Shown: piece after piece, positions 46,421-56,640 of the stretch
Position numbering within the stretch: position 1 is the stretch's first letter
How the letters are laid out: the number at the start of each line of letters is the position of its first letter
Source of the DNA: Arthrobacter sp. Y81
GTDB taxonomy: Bacteria > Actinomycetota > Actinomycetes > Actinomycetales > Micrococcaceae
Length of the DNA: 64,000 nt
Assembly (NCBI RefSeq): GCF_002929335.1
Contig: NZ_PJIL01000007.1
Span: 124,001-188,000 of the forward strand
Reading direction: 5' to 3'
The notes under the pieces: model-generated
Database searches by the model: none
The model's input: only the letters and a program-made list of their open reading frames with translations
Told to the model about the DNA's origin: nothing
Made by a program: the position numbers and the translations under genes

Positions 46421-47853
46421 AGCTGCGAGTCCTCGGTGTCCTGAGCATCCTGTCCGTCCTCATCGTCATCTTCGCCTCCACCGCCATCCTGACGTCGGCC
46501 AGCCGGGAGCTTACCCAGGAACTTCAGATCAACCGGGCTGCCGCCCTCAACCGCCTCGCGCAGGTAGCGTTCGACGCCGCCACGGACGGAGGACACGCCA
46601 CGCAGTTGCAGACCGAGATGGACAGATACTCGGAACTGTATGGGGAGGGGGTCCTGATCCGCCTCCAGGCAGGCACGCTGCGCTCGGGCGGCCTGAGCGA
46701 GGAGAGGGCAGACGTCCGCGATGCGCTGGCCAGGGCGAACCTGAACCTCAACGACACCACGCTCGCTCCGCTTCAGCCTTTCGGAGCCGGTTCTGAGGTG
46801 ATTTCACGCTCCTTCGGCAGCGCAAGCCAGGTTCTTGGCGAGGCGGTCCTGGAAGTGAACCTGGATGCCGCCCGGCAGAAGCTGCGGGAGCGGTGGCTCC
46901 TTGTCGGAGTCGCTGCCGCCGCCCTCACAGCGGTGCTCCTCCTCGGCGCCGCCCGCGTGACCAGGTGGGTGCTGCGTCCTGTTCACCGCCTGAATTCGGC
47001 GGTAACGGAGCTTGAGGCAACAGGGAGGACCGGTCAGCTTCCTGAGGACGGGCCGCCGGAACTGCGGGAACTGAGCCGTTCCTTCACCAGAATGGCGCGG
47101 ACGGTCAGCGACAGCATCGACTCCCAGCGCCAGCTGATTGCCGACACGTCTCATCAGCTGCGCAATCCCGTGGGCGCCCTGCGGTTGAGGGTCGACTTAC
47201 TGCAGCTTGAGCTGCAAACAGCCCGGGAACACAAGGCCGCAGCTGGAGTACTGGCGGAACTGGAACGTGTGGAAGAGATCCTGGACGGGGTATTGAAGCT
47301 GGCCACGGCCGAGCACAGGGTCTTCGAAGACTCTGCCGGAGGGCCACTGGGCACCCCTTCCCGCGGGCTCCCGGCGGTGGTTGATCCTTACCCTGTCCTG
47401 CAGGAAGAAACCGAAAGGGCAGGACCTGCGGCACGGCGCAGCGGCTCATCCATCCTGCTGGACGATCCGCCGGACCCGGCGGTGCACATCGCCTGCAACG
47501 CCGCCGAACTGGCCCAGATGGTGGGGGAACTGATCAACAACGCCATCAAATACGCAGCCCCTGCCCGCATCACGGTGGCAGTCAGGGTCCGCCCGGAGGC
47601 GGTCGCCGTCGAAATCTCCGACGACGGCTCCGGGCTTTCCGCTGCGGAACGGGCCGCTGCCACAAGCCGGTTCTGGCGTTCCCCGCAGCACCGGGAGATC
47701 CGCGGCAACGGCCTGGGCATGACGATTGTGGACAAACTGGCCGGAGCCAACGGGGGCCGCCTGCTGCTGGCGGAAGCCTCGCCGCACGGCCTGATCGCGC
47801 GCATCGAGTTTCCGCATGCCGCGGCCGGGCCTGGTAAGGAGGGTCCGGCATGA
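46417..47853 (+). CDS. Sensor histidine kinase, TctE-like
   Basis: Membrane kinase of 478 residues. It has a first helix at about residues 5-25, an extracytoplasmic sensor domain of about 130 residues, a second helix at 160-179, a HAMP-type linker, the phospho-acceptor His247 in DTSHQLRNPVGALRLR, an N-box ELINNAIKYA and G-boxes DDGSGLSAAER and GNGLGMTIVDKL. It starts at GTG 46417, overlapping the regulator, and overlaps the TAXI gene at its end (ATGA), so all three are made together. Confidence 0.9.
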   Translation: MKLRVLGVLSILSVLIVIFASTAILTSASRELTQELQINRAAALNRLAQVAFDAATDGGHATQLQTEMDRYSELYGEGVLIRLQAGTLRSGGLSEERADVRDALARANLNLNDTTLAPLQPFGAGSEVISRSFGSASQVLGEAVLEVNLDAARQKLRERWLLVGVAAAALTAVLLLGAARVTRWVLRPVHRLNSAVTELEATGRTGQLPEDGPPELRELSRSFTRMARTVSDSIDSQRQLIADTSHQLRNPVGALRLRVDLLQLELQTAREHKAAAGVLAELERVEEILDGVLKLATAEHRVFEDSAGGPLGTPSRGLPAVVDPYPVLQEETERAGPAARRSGSSILLDDPPDPAVHIACNAAELAQMVGELINNAIKYAAPARITVAVRVRPEAVAVEISDDGSGLSAAERAAATSRFWRSPQHREIRGNGLGMTIVDKLAGANGGRLLLAEASPHGLIARIEFPHAAAGPGKEGPA

Positions 47854-48887
47854 CTGGAACGCCTTGCATGACCGGCATGATGTCCGGAGGCCTTCCGCCG
47901 AGGCGGACCGCCCTCAAGGCCGGGCTGGCTGCCGGGCTGGCGGGACTGCTTTTGCCGGCCCTCAGCGCCTGCACTCCCGAGGACCGTCCGGGCACGGTGA
48001 CCGTGGCCGGGGGTGAGCCGGGAGGGTTCTATCTGGAGTTCGCCACGCTGCTGGCGGAGTCCCTCCAGCGTCATGGAGTGGCAGACCATGCGGTGGCCCT
48101 GACCACCGGAGGCAGCCTGGATAACCTGGGTCAACTGCTGACGGGGCAGGCCACGTTCGCCGTCGCGCTGGCCGATGCCGCCGCCCAGCAGCTGGCAACA
48201 CACAGCACGTCGGCCGCCGGAGTCACGGCGCTCGGACGGGTGTACGAAAATTACGTGCATTGCGTCGTGCGGAAAGGCAGCGGCATCCGCGACCTCGCCG
48301 GACTGGCCGGGAGGAAAGTGGCTGTCGGCGAGCCCGGTTCCGGGACCTCGTTGACCACTCCTCGCCTGATCGAGGCTGCCGGGCTGGGGTCCGCTGCTGT
48401 TGGCACTGCCCCCCCTGCCGCCACCGAGGAGACAGTGACCGTGCTGAACCTCGGGCTCAACGATGGCCTGGCAGCCCTGCAGGACGGATCAGTGGACGCC
48501 CTGTTCTGGTCCGGAGGCGTGCCAACGGCTGCAATCGCTGATAGCAACAGGGGGGCCGCCCTGGCATTCCTGGACCTCTCGGCGTTGATTCCCTCCATAC
48601 GGACCCGCTATGGCCCCTACTACGACCGCGTGCTGATCCCTGAGGGCAGCTACGAGAGCATTCCCGCTGTCTGGACGGTGGGTGTGGCGAATCTCCTCCT
48701 GTGCCGGAGCGACCTGGACGGGAGAACCGTGAAGAGGACCGTCGAACTGCTGGTGGGGCACGCCGAGGAACTGATCCCCCGCTCCAGCCTGGGGGTCCAG
48801 TTCCTGAGCCCGGAGTCGCTGATCAACACTGCCGGCCTGCCGTTGCACCCCGCAGCCGCTGCTGCCTACCGGGAACTCCACGGGTAA
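47850..48887 (+). CDS. TAXI-family solute-binding lipoprotein
   Basis: A 345-residue TAXI-TRAP type periplasmic binding protein with a basic, twin-arginine-like start (PPRRTALKAGLAAGLAGLLL) and lipobox LSAC. It has the family pattern VTVAGGEPGGFYLEFATLLAE, FAVALADAAAQQL, a YENYVHCVVRKGSGIRDLAGLAGRKVAVGEPGSGT core and GVANLLLCRSDLDGRTVKRTVELL. No TRAP membrane subunit is adjacent. Being the third gene of a two-component operon, it probably presents a ligand, such as a carboxylic acid, to the kinase sensor domain. Confidence 0.88.
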   Translation: MTGTPCMTGMMSGGLPPRRTALKAGLAAGLAGLLLPALSACTPEDRPGTVTVAGGEPGGFYLEFATLLAESLQRHGVADHAVALTTGGSLDNLGQLLTGQATFAVALADAAAQQLATHSTSAAGVTALGRVYENYVHCVVRKGSGIRDLAGLAGRKVAVGEPGSGTSLTTPRLIEAAGLGSAAVGTAPPAATEETVTVLNLGLNDGLAALQDGSVDALFWSGGVPTAAIADSNRGAALAFLDLSALIPSIRTRYGPYYDRVLIPEGSYESIPAVWTVGVANLLLCRSDLDGRTVKRTVELLVGHAEELIPRSSLGVQFLSPESLINTAGLPLHPAAAAAYRELHG

Positions 48888-49100
48888 GGCTTTCACCGGC
48901 GGGCCGCCCGGCAGAAGTCCGAACAGAACGCTTTTGGGCTGCCGCGGCAGGGCCATCCGCGGCTTCCGGGCCGCAGGCGAAACTGCGGAGCCAAAACGGT
49001 TCCGTGCGTGATGCCGGTCTCCGGTCCTTTGCCACTGTCGTTCTGTCGCCGGATGGCCGCTGGTTAGCTTAATGTCGTAGGTGCTTTCTAGCCTTGAGCC

Positions 49101-50357
49101 ATGAACATATCCGGGACTTTGGCCTCAATAAATGGCCTGCATGACGCTGGTCGGAACGAACGCAGAAACATTGCATTCGAAATTGGAATAATATTCATCG
49201 GCGGTCTCGCACTGTTCGTGATGGCCATCTTGTTGCCGGTCGGCCCCACGTTGCTGGTTACAGCGAAGGGTGGCGTCGCACTCACATCCACAATTTTCGA
49301 TGCATTCTCCTTCCGGGCTTTGGACTCTTCCGGCATGGCACAGTTTGTGGCCGTTGCCGGCGTGGTTCTTGCCTTAAATCGCTTTGATCGGCACTCACCC
49401 GACGAACTAGGAATGGAAGTTGCCGTCAAGCTTTCGACGCGTCTAGATTTCAGGAGTTTGGTTCAATTTGTCCTGATGCTGGTGGCGGCAACAGCGCCGT
49501 ATCGTGCCATTACCTGGATCGTATTACACTCCGGAGATCCGGGTTGGAACCAACAGGCTGCTGCAAGCGCTGGAACATGCGTAATCCTCTGGTTATTACT
49601 CCTTCTCGCGGCACCCGCAGGTTCGGTCTGCGGACTTCAAAACATTCAAAGGCAGTGGCATCTCGCTGAGGTCATTCATCGGGCGGGGCGTCTTGAGCAG
49701 GCATGGGGAAAACGCTGGGGCCACGCCCTCCATGATCCGGTCGCGAACCGCTTTCTTCCGCTGCGCATCGCAGTGAACTGGTCATTAGTGATGGCCGGCA
49801 TCACAATTGCTTTTCTTTTTCTAACTTGGGTCGCGAGTCCTGGTTACGAGTTTTGGTTAGATCCCGAATACGCGCGCTTCGCAATCGTGCTGGCCGTCTA
49901 CCTTTCTCTCATTGGATTCGTCGGATTGGCCGTTTCCGTCGGATTTGCATTACTTTCAATGAAAGAAGAGAACCAGGGCTCGCCAGCAGCGGCGATAGCT
50001 AAATGGCTAGCTGCGGCCGTTCCTTTTTTGTTTGGGGTCGGCACTGCAACCGCACTCGGGAAACCTTACATTCCCGCTTTATGTGCGGTCCTGCTGGTAA
50101 CCGGGGTTCAATATGCTTGCATGTGTGGCATTCTGCGGAAGCGGCGTCTGCTTCCCCGAGCATGGAGTCCGGTACGCCAACTCACTCTGTGCATTAGGCA
50201 AATGACTCACTACCAAGCGCACACGCATTGGGCGCTACTCCAATCGCGATGGTCGTCCGGTGTCGAAAAATTACCACGGCGAGAAGCCAAAAAGGCAATT
50301 AAGGAAGCCAGACGATGGCGAACGAAGCACGGGCTTGAGCTGCCATTCTTCGACTGA
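49101..50357 (+). CDS. Multi-helix membrane protein in an AT-richer segment
   Basis: A 418-residue protein with about eight transmembrane helices (for example 25-48, 118-135, 155-178, 228-246, 262-285, 305-322) and a basic C-terminal tail of about 70 residues (REAKKAIKEARRWRTK). I do not recognise a family. Codon and base use are clearly more AT-rich than in the neighbours, with many ATA, ATT and TTA codons, which suggests recent transfer. No mobile-element gene, repeat or tRNA flanks it. The ribosome binding site is weak. Confidence 0.7.
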   Translation: MNISGTLASINGLHDAGRNERRNIAFEIGIIFIGGLALFVMAILLPVGPTLLVTAKGGVALTSTIFDAFSFRALDSSGMAQFVAVAGVVLALNRFDRHSPDELGMEVAVKLSTRLDFRSLVQFVLMLVAATAPYRAITWIVLHSGDPGWNQQAAASAGTCVILWLLLLLAAPAGSVCGLQNIQRQWHLAEVIHRAGRLEQAWGKRWGHALHDPVANRFLPLRIAVNWSLVMAGITIAFLFLTWVASPGYEFWLDPEYARFAIVLAVYLSLIGFVGLAVSVGFALLSMKEENQGSPAAAIAKWLAAAVPFLFGVGTATALGKPYIPALCAVLLVTGVQYACMCGILRKRRLLPRAWSPVRQLTLCIRQMTHYQAHTHWALLQSRWSSGVEKLPRREAKKAIKEARRWRTKHGLELPFFD

Positions 50358-50409
50358 TCGCGCCGACTTCCGTCTGACATTGCCACCACTAGCATTCTTT
50401 CCGGTACCC

Positions 50410-51897
50410 CTAGCTCCCGGAGTGCGCCTGCAGGAACGAATACACCTCGGTCTCGTCCACGCCGGGGAAAGCCCCCGGCGGCATGGCGGCCAGCAGGTGG
50501 GAGTGCGCCCGGGCGGACGGCCAGGCGTTGCCCGCCCATTCCGACGTCAGCGAGGCCGGCGGCCGGCGGCAGCAGTTCTCGTCAGGGCACGTTGACTTGG
50601 ACCGTTCGGTGGTTTCCCGCCCCCGGAACCATTTCACCTGCGCGTAGGGCACCCCGACGGAGAGGGAGAACTCGCCGTTCGCCGAGCGTTCGGTCCGGGC
50701 CGTGCACCAGTACGTCCCCGCAGGGGTGTCCGTGTACTGGTTGTACGCACTGAACTTGTCCGCCACGTCGAACACCATGCGGCTGGTCCAGTACTTGCAC
50801 GACGGCTGGCCCTCGATGGCGCCGGTGTGGTCCTGCGGGAACGTCACGCCGTCGTTCTCGTAGGCCTTGTAGATGATGCCGCTCTTATGGGTCTTCTGGA
50901 AGTGGGTGCGGATGTCCAGGTGCTGGGTGGCCAGGTTGGTGAACCGGTGGGCGGCCGTTTCATAGGACACGGCGAAGGCATCCCGGACGTCCTCCACGGC
51001 GATTTCCTTGGCTTGCTTGGCTTTCTGCAGGAAATCCACGGTGGCCTGCTCCGGGAGCATCAGCGCTGCCGCGAAATAGTTGGTAGCGACGCGCTGCATC
51101 AGGAAATCCCCGTAGTTGTTGGGGGTCTGGTGGCCCAGGACGTAGTGGCCCAGCGCCTGCAGGAGTACCGACCGCGGGTCGTGGTCCGAGCGCTGGTTCT
51201 GCGTCAGGTAAATTCGGTGGTTCTTGAGATCCGTCACGGAACGGGTGGAATGCGGCAGGTCTCCCACGTGGTGGAGGGTGAACCCGAGGTGACCGGCAAT
51301 GTCCGCGATGACGTGATGCGAAAGCGGACCGCTGGTGTGTCCCACCGAGGCCAGGACCTTCTGCGCCTCGGCCTCGTACTCCGGGAAGTAGTTGTTCCGC
51401 TCGCGCATCATGGCCCGCAGTTCAGCGTTGGCGCGGCGGGCCTCTTCGGGCGTCGCCACCTGCTCATTGAGTTTGCGCTCCAGCTCGTGCTGCAGGCCCA
51501 CCATGGACTCCAAAACATCCATCGGGAGCCGCGAACTGATGCGGATTTTCGGCAGGTTGAGGGACTCGTAGATGGGGCTGCGCTGGTACCGCTCCAGCTC
51601 GATCTCCAGCGCGGCGCGCCGGTTTGCCGGCTCCGCCCCGAGCAGCTGGTCAATGGTCACGCCGAGTGCCGTCGCAAGCAGCTGCAGCAGCCCCAGTTTC
51701 GGTTCACGCTTACCGTTCTCGATCAGGCTCAGCTGGCTCGGTGCGGTCCCGACGGCGGCACTCAGGTCATCGAGTGTCATGCCCGCCGCTTTGCGCAGGT
51801 GCCGCACGCGGCGGCCCAGGCTGATGACGTCCACCTCGGGGGCGCCAGGGGACAACGGCGGGGTGGCGGCTTTGCGGTTCCAGCTTGTAGGGGACAT
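50410..51897 (-). CDS. ramB: RamB-type transcriptional regulator of acetate metabolism
   Basis: A 495-residue regulator with an N-terminal XRE helix-turn-helix (LRKAAGMTLDDLSAAVGTAPSQLSLIENGKREPKLG, about residues 34-70), a central IrrE/DUF955-like part and a C-terminal zinc-like Cys cluster region (CPDENCCRRPP). In Corynebacterium RamB represses aceA and aceB. Here it is divergent from aceA, with a perfect 16-bp palindrome near its start. ATG 51897 is chosen over an in-frame start at 51,924, which lies inside the palindrome. Confidence 0.9.
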   Translation of the reverse strand: MSPTSWNRKAATPPLSPGAPEVDVISLGRRVRHLRKAAGMTLDDLSAAVGTAPSQLSLIENGKREPKLGLLQLLATALGVTIDQLLGAEPANRRAALEIELERYQRSPIYESLNLPKIRISSRLPMDVLESMVGLQHELERKLNEQVATPEEARRANAELRAMMRERNNYFPEYEAEAQKVLASVGHTSGPLSHHVIADIAGHLGFTLHHVGDLPHSTRSVTDLKNHRIYLTQNQRSDHDPRSVLLQALGHYVLGHQTPNNYGDFLMQRVATNYFAAALMLPEQATVDFLQKAKQAKEIAVEDVRDAFAVSYETAAHRFTNLATQHLDIRTHFQKTHKSGIIYKAYENDGVTFPQDHTGAIEGQPSCKYWTSRMVFDVADKFSAYNQYTDTPAGTYWCTARTERSANGEFSLSVGVPYAQVKWFRGRETTERSKSTCPDENCCRRPPASLTSEWAGNAWPSARAHSHLLAAMPPGAFPGVDETEVYSFLQAHSGS

Positions 51898-51913
51898 TTC
51901 TTGAGCATACGGG

Positions 51914-51929
51914 AAGAAGTGCACTTCTT
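51914..51929. promoter_or_regulatory. Perfect 16-bp palindrome between ramB and aceA
   Basis: AAGAAGTGCACTTCTT lies 17 bases upstream of the ramB start codon. A related half-site GAAAGTGC occurs at about 51,958 on the aceA side. It is the best candidate for the RamB operator here, although it differs from the motif described for Corynebacterium. Confidence 0.6.
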
Positions 51930-52078
51930 TCCATAGTTTTCATCTAGTAACCCTCTTGAAAGTGCTGAAAAGTAGATCTCACGGAAAGAAACACCGCACC
52001 GGTCCGGGCCGGCCCCCACTGCAAAGGCGCAGGACGGGGTCGGCCCGGACAACCCGGAGCACAAACAAGGAGACAAAG

Positions 52079-53410
52079 ATGACTGCAGCATTTGAGCCCA
52101 CCCAGCAGACGCCCGAAGAGCAGGCCGCCGCACTGGAGCTCGAGTGGGCCGCCAACCCCCGCTGGGAAGGTGTGACCCGTGACTACAAGGCAACGGACGT
52201 CGTCCGACTCCGCGGCCGAGTCTCCGAAGAACACACGCTCGCCCGCCGCGGCTCCGAGAAGCTGTGGAAGCAGCTGACCTCCGAGCACAAGGAAGGCAAG
52301 TACACCAACGCCCTCGGCGCCCTCACCGGCAACCAGGCCGTGCAGCAGGTCAAGGCCGGCCTCCGCGCCATCTACCTGTCCGGCTGGCAGGTTGCCGCCG
52401 ACGCCAACAACTCGGGCCACACGTACCCGGACCAGTCGCTGTACCCGGCCAACTCGGTTCCCACCGTGGTCCGCCGCATCAACAACGCCCTTCTCCGCGC
52501 CGACCAGATCGAATTCTCCGAGGGCATCCAGACCGTCGAGGACTGGATGGTGCCGATCATTGCCGACGCCGAGGCAGGCTTCGGCGGACCGCTGAACGCC
52601 TATGAACTCATGAAATCCATGATCCAGGCCGGCGCCGCGGGCGTTCACTGGGAGGACCAGCTCGCTTCGGAAAAGAAGTGCGGCCACCTCGGCGGCAAGG
52701 TGCTGATCCCCACCCAGCAGCACGTCCGCACCCTGAACGCGGCCCGCCTGGCCGCCGACGTCGCCGGCACCCCGTCGGTGGTCATCGCCCGCACCGACGC
52801 CGAGGCAGCAACCCTGATCACCTCGGACGTCGATCCCCGCGACCAGGAATTCGTCCTCCGCGAAGGGGGCCAGCCGGTTCGTACGGCGGAGGGCTTCTAC
52901 AAGGTCCGCAACGGCATCGAACCCTGCATCGCCCGCGCCAAGGCCTACGCCCCGTATTCCGACCTAATCTGGATGGAAACGGGCACCCCGGACCTCGAGC
53001 TGGCCCGCAAGTTCGCCGAGGCCGTCAAGGCCGATTTCCCGGACCAGATGCTCTCCTACAACTGCTCGCCGTCGTTCAACTGGCGCAAGCACCTGGACGA
53101 CGCCACGATCGCCAAGTTCCAGCGCGAACTCGGCGCCATGGGCTTCACGTTCCAGTTCATCACCCTGGCTGGCTTCCACGCCCTGAACTACTCGATGTTC
53201 GATCTCGCCCACGGTTACGCCCGTGAAGGCATGAGCGCCTACGTCGAGCTCCAGGAAAAGGAATTCGCCTCCGAGTCCCGCGGCTACACCGCGACCAAGC
53301 ACCAGCGCGAAGTCGGCACGGGCTACTTCGACGACATCGCAACTGCGCTCAACCCGAACGCATCCACGCTGGCCCTGGTGGGATCCACCGAAGAAGGCCA
53401 GTTCCACTAA
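52079..53410 (+). CDS. aceA: Isocitrate lyase
   Basis: First enzyme of the glyoxylate shunt: isocitrate to glyoxylate plus succinate. The 443-residue protein has the catalytic motif KKCGHLGGK near residue 200, [10 protein letters not shown] near 104, the metal and substrate motifs [11 protein letters not shown] and [10 protein letters not shown], and a normal family length. AAGGAG (52066-52071) precedes the ATG. It is divergent from ramB and followed by malate synthase after a 92-base gap containing a large hairpin. Confidence 0.96.
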   Translation: MTAAFEPTQQTPEEQAAALELEWAANPRWEGVTRDYKATDVVRLRGRVSEEHTLARRGSEKLWKQLTSEHKEGKYTNALGALTGNQAVQQVKAGLRAIYLSGWQVAADANNSGHTYPDQSLYPANSVPTVVRRINNALLRADQIEFSEGIQTVEDWMVPIIADAEAGFGGPLNAYELMKSMIQAGAAGVHWEDQLASEKKCGHLGGKVLIPTQQHVRTLNAARLAADVAGTPSVVIARTDAEAATLITSDVDPRDQEFVLREGGQPVRTAEGFYKVRNGIEPCIARAKAYAPYSDLIWMETGTPDLELARKFAEAVKADFPDQMLSYNCSPSFNWRKHLDDATIAKFQRELGAMGFTFQFITLAGFHALNYSMFDLAHGYAREGMSAYVELQEKEFASESRGYTATKHQREVGTGYFDDIATALNPNASTLALVGSTEEGQFH

Positions 53411-53424
53411 TTTTCCCCAAGTAA

Positions 53425-53472
53425 GTAGCGGTAAGTGTCGTTTTGGAGGCTCAAAACGACACTTACTGCTAC
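53425..53472. repeat. Intercistronic palindrome between aceA and aceB, family E
   Basis: GTAGCGGTAAGTGTCGTTTTG (written in two parts: GTAGCGGTAAG, TGTCGTTTTG) at 53425-53445 pairs with 53452-53472 with one mismatch and a six-base loop. The stem is 21 bp. It ends about 30 bases before the aceB ATG and may attenuate transcription into aceB or protect the aceA 3' end. Confidence 0.85.
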
Positions 53473-53502
53473 CCAGTTGGGCCCTGCACCAGGAGAACTC
53501 CA

Positions 53503-55167
<1,665 letters not shown>

Positions 55168-55260
55168 GAATCGCAAGAGTTTCCGTTTGCCGGGCGGCCA
55201 CGCCGTCCGCAACAGGCACCCCGAAATCCGGGACGGCCGCCCGGCAGCGGAACCACCATT

Positions 55261-55332
55261 AAGCGCGAACTGGCAGCTAATGACCCGAAAACCCAAGTTT
55301 GAGGGCGTTAGCTGCCAGTTCGCGCTTTTTTG
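55261..55332. terminator. Family A palindrome, copy 3, with a T-run
   Basis: AAGCGCGAACTGGCAGCTAA (55261-55280) and its perfect 20-bp mirror TTAGCTGCCAGTTCGCGCTT (55308-55327) flank a 27-base loop and are followed by a run of Ts. It lies between the convergent aceB and MFS genes and is the best intrinsic-terminator candidate in the window. Confidence 0.8.
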
Positions 55333-55363
55333 TGGGGGTGAAGTACGAGGACGGCGGGACGCG

Positions 55364-56557
55364 TCAGCGGGTCTTCGGCACCTTCCGCACGGAGAGCGTC
55401 GTGCCCAGGAAGAACGCGGCCACCGAGCCGAGGATCAGCAGCATCGGGTTGGTCCAGGACCCGGAAAGCCCGTGGACATAGCCCAAGAGTGTCGGGGCGG
55501 CAGCGCCAACCGAGTACCCCACGCCCTGGACGATGGCGGACATCCGGCCGGCGGACGCCTGGTCGCGGGCCAGCTTGATGATGGCAATGAAAATGAGCGT
55601 GATGCCGCCGCCCTGCGCCGCGCCGCCCACGGAGGACCAGAGCCACCACAGCTCCGGGGCCAGCAGCAGGCCAAGGGGAACGGTCAGCCACATCGTGCCC
55701 AGGGTGACCGCGACCGCCGTCGTACTGGCAAACCTGGCCACCATCGGCACCCCAAGGCCGCCCACAATGGCAAGAATCTGGAAGAGGGAGGACCCGGCGC
55801 CGGCGGCGGAGGGCGCCATGCCGAGTTCGTCGATAAGGAAGGTCGGCAGCCAGGCCGTGACGCCGTAGTAGGAGAAGGCCTGCCCCGCAAAGCCCGCTGT
55901 CAGCCCGGCCGTGATCCAGCGGGACGCCGGCCGTCCGCCGGGCGGCCGGGGATTGGAATCATCGACGGCGGCCGGAACGAAGGCATTGCGTCCGACGGAC
56001 ATCACCCAGAAAACTGTCGCGGCCACGGCGAAGAGCCCGCTGGCCGCGAGGGACAGCCGCCACCCGGCAAGCTCGGCCAGCGGCGCGGTAACCACGGAAG
56101 TGAGGAAGGAGCCGATGTTCAGGGCAGCCGTGTAGATGCCCATGGCTGTGCCCTGGCGCCGCGGTGAAAAGTCACGGCGGATGATCAGCGGGACAGCGAT
56201 GTTGCCGATGGTGATGGCCACGCCGATGATGACCGTTCCGACCAGCACCAGGGCGCCGTTGCCGGCCGAGCGGACAATAACACCGGCCAGCACCCCGAGC
56301 AGCGTAAGCATGATGGCGAATTCGGCGCCGAATTTTCGGCCCGCGAACGAGGCGAGCGGCGCCGCCAGGGAAAAGCACAGCACCGGAATGCCGGTCAGCA
56401 GGCCCAGTTCCACGGGCGAGAACCCGAGGTCCTGCTGCATCGGGCCGACCACGGGGGCCACAGCCACGAACGGGCCGCGCATGTTCAGCGCGATGAGTCC
56501 GATGCTCGCCAGCAGGATCCAGCCGCGCGGCATCCTGGCAAGGATATTCGCCGTCAT
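55364..56557 (-). CDS. MFS transporter, CynX/NimT-like
   Basis: A 397-residue, roughly twelve-helix major-facilitator protein. LIALNMRGPFVAVAPVVGPMQQDLGFSPVELGLLTGIPVLCFSLAAPLA at the N-terminus (motif split for reading) is typical of the CynX/NimT group of cyanate and small-molecule transporters. The central loop is Pro-rich (NPRPPGGRPASR). The substrate is unknown. It is convergent with aceB, separated by a terminator-like palindrome. Confidence 0.82.
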   Translation of the reverse strand: MTANILARMPRGWILLASIGLIALNMRGPFVAVAPVVGPMQQDLGFSPVELGLLTGIPVLCFSLAAPLASFAGRKFGAEFAIMLTLLGVLAGVIVRSAGNGALVLVGTVIIGVAITIGNIAVPLIIRRDFSPRRQGTAMGIYTAALNIGSFLTSVVTAPLAELAGWRLSLAASGLFAVAATVFWVMSVGRNAFVPAAVDDSNPRPPGGRPASRWITAGLTAGFAGQAFSYYGVTAWLPTFLIDELGMAPSAAGAGSSLFQILAIVGGLGVPMVARFASTTAVAVTLGTMWLTVPLGLLLAPELWWLWSSVGGAAQGGGITLIFIAIIKLARDQASAGRMSAIVQGVGYSVGAAAPTLLGYVHGLSGSWTNPMLLILGSVAAFFLGTTLSVRKVPKTR

Positions 56558-56640
56558 GAGGCGGGCTGCGGTGTGGTGCGGGAGCTGGAAATCGGTGTCA
56601 TCAATTCATTGCTATCACGCCCGCAGCCGCATAACCGGCC

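Noticed and set aside
51958..51965. Second RamB operator GAAAGTGC on the aceA side
   Set aside because: It is only a half-site and too short to list as a separate feature.
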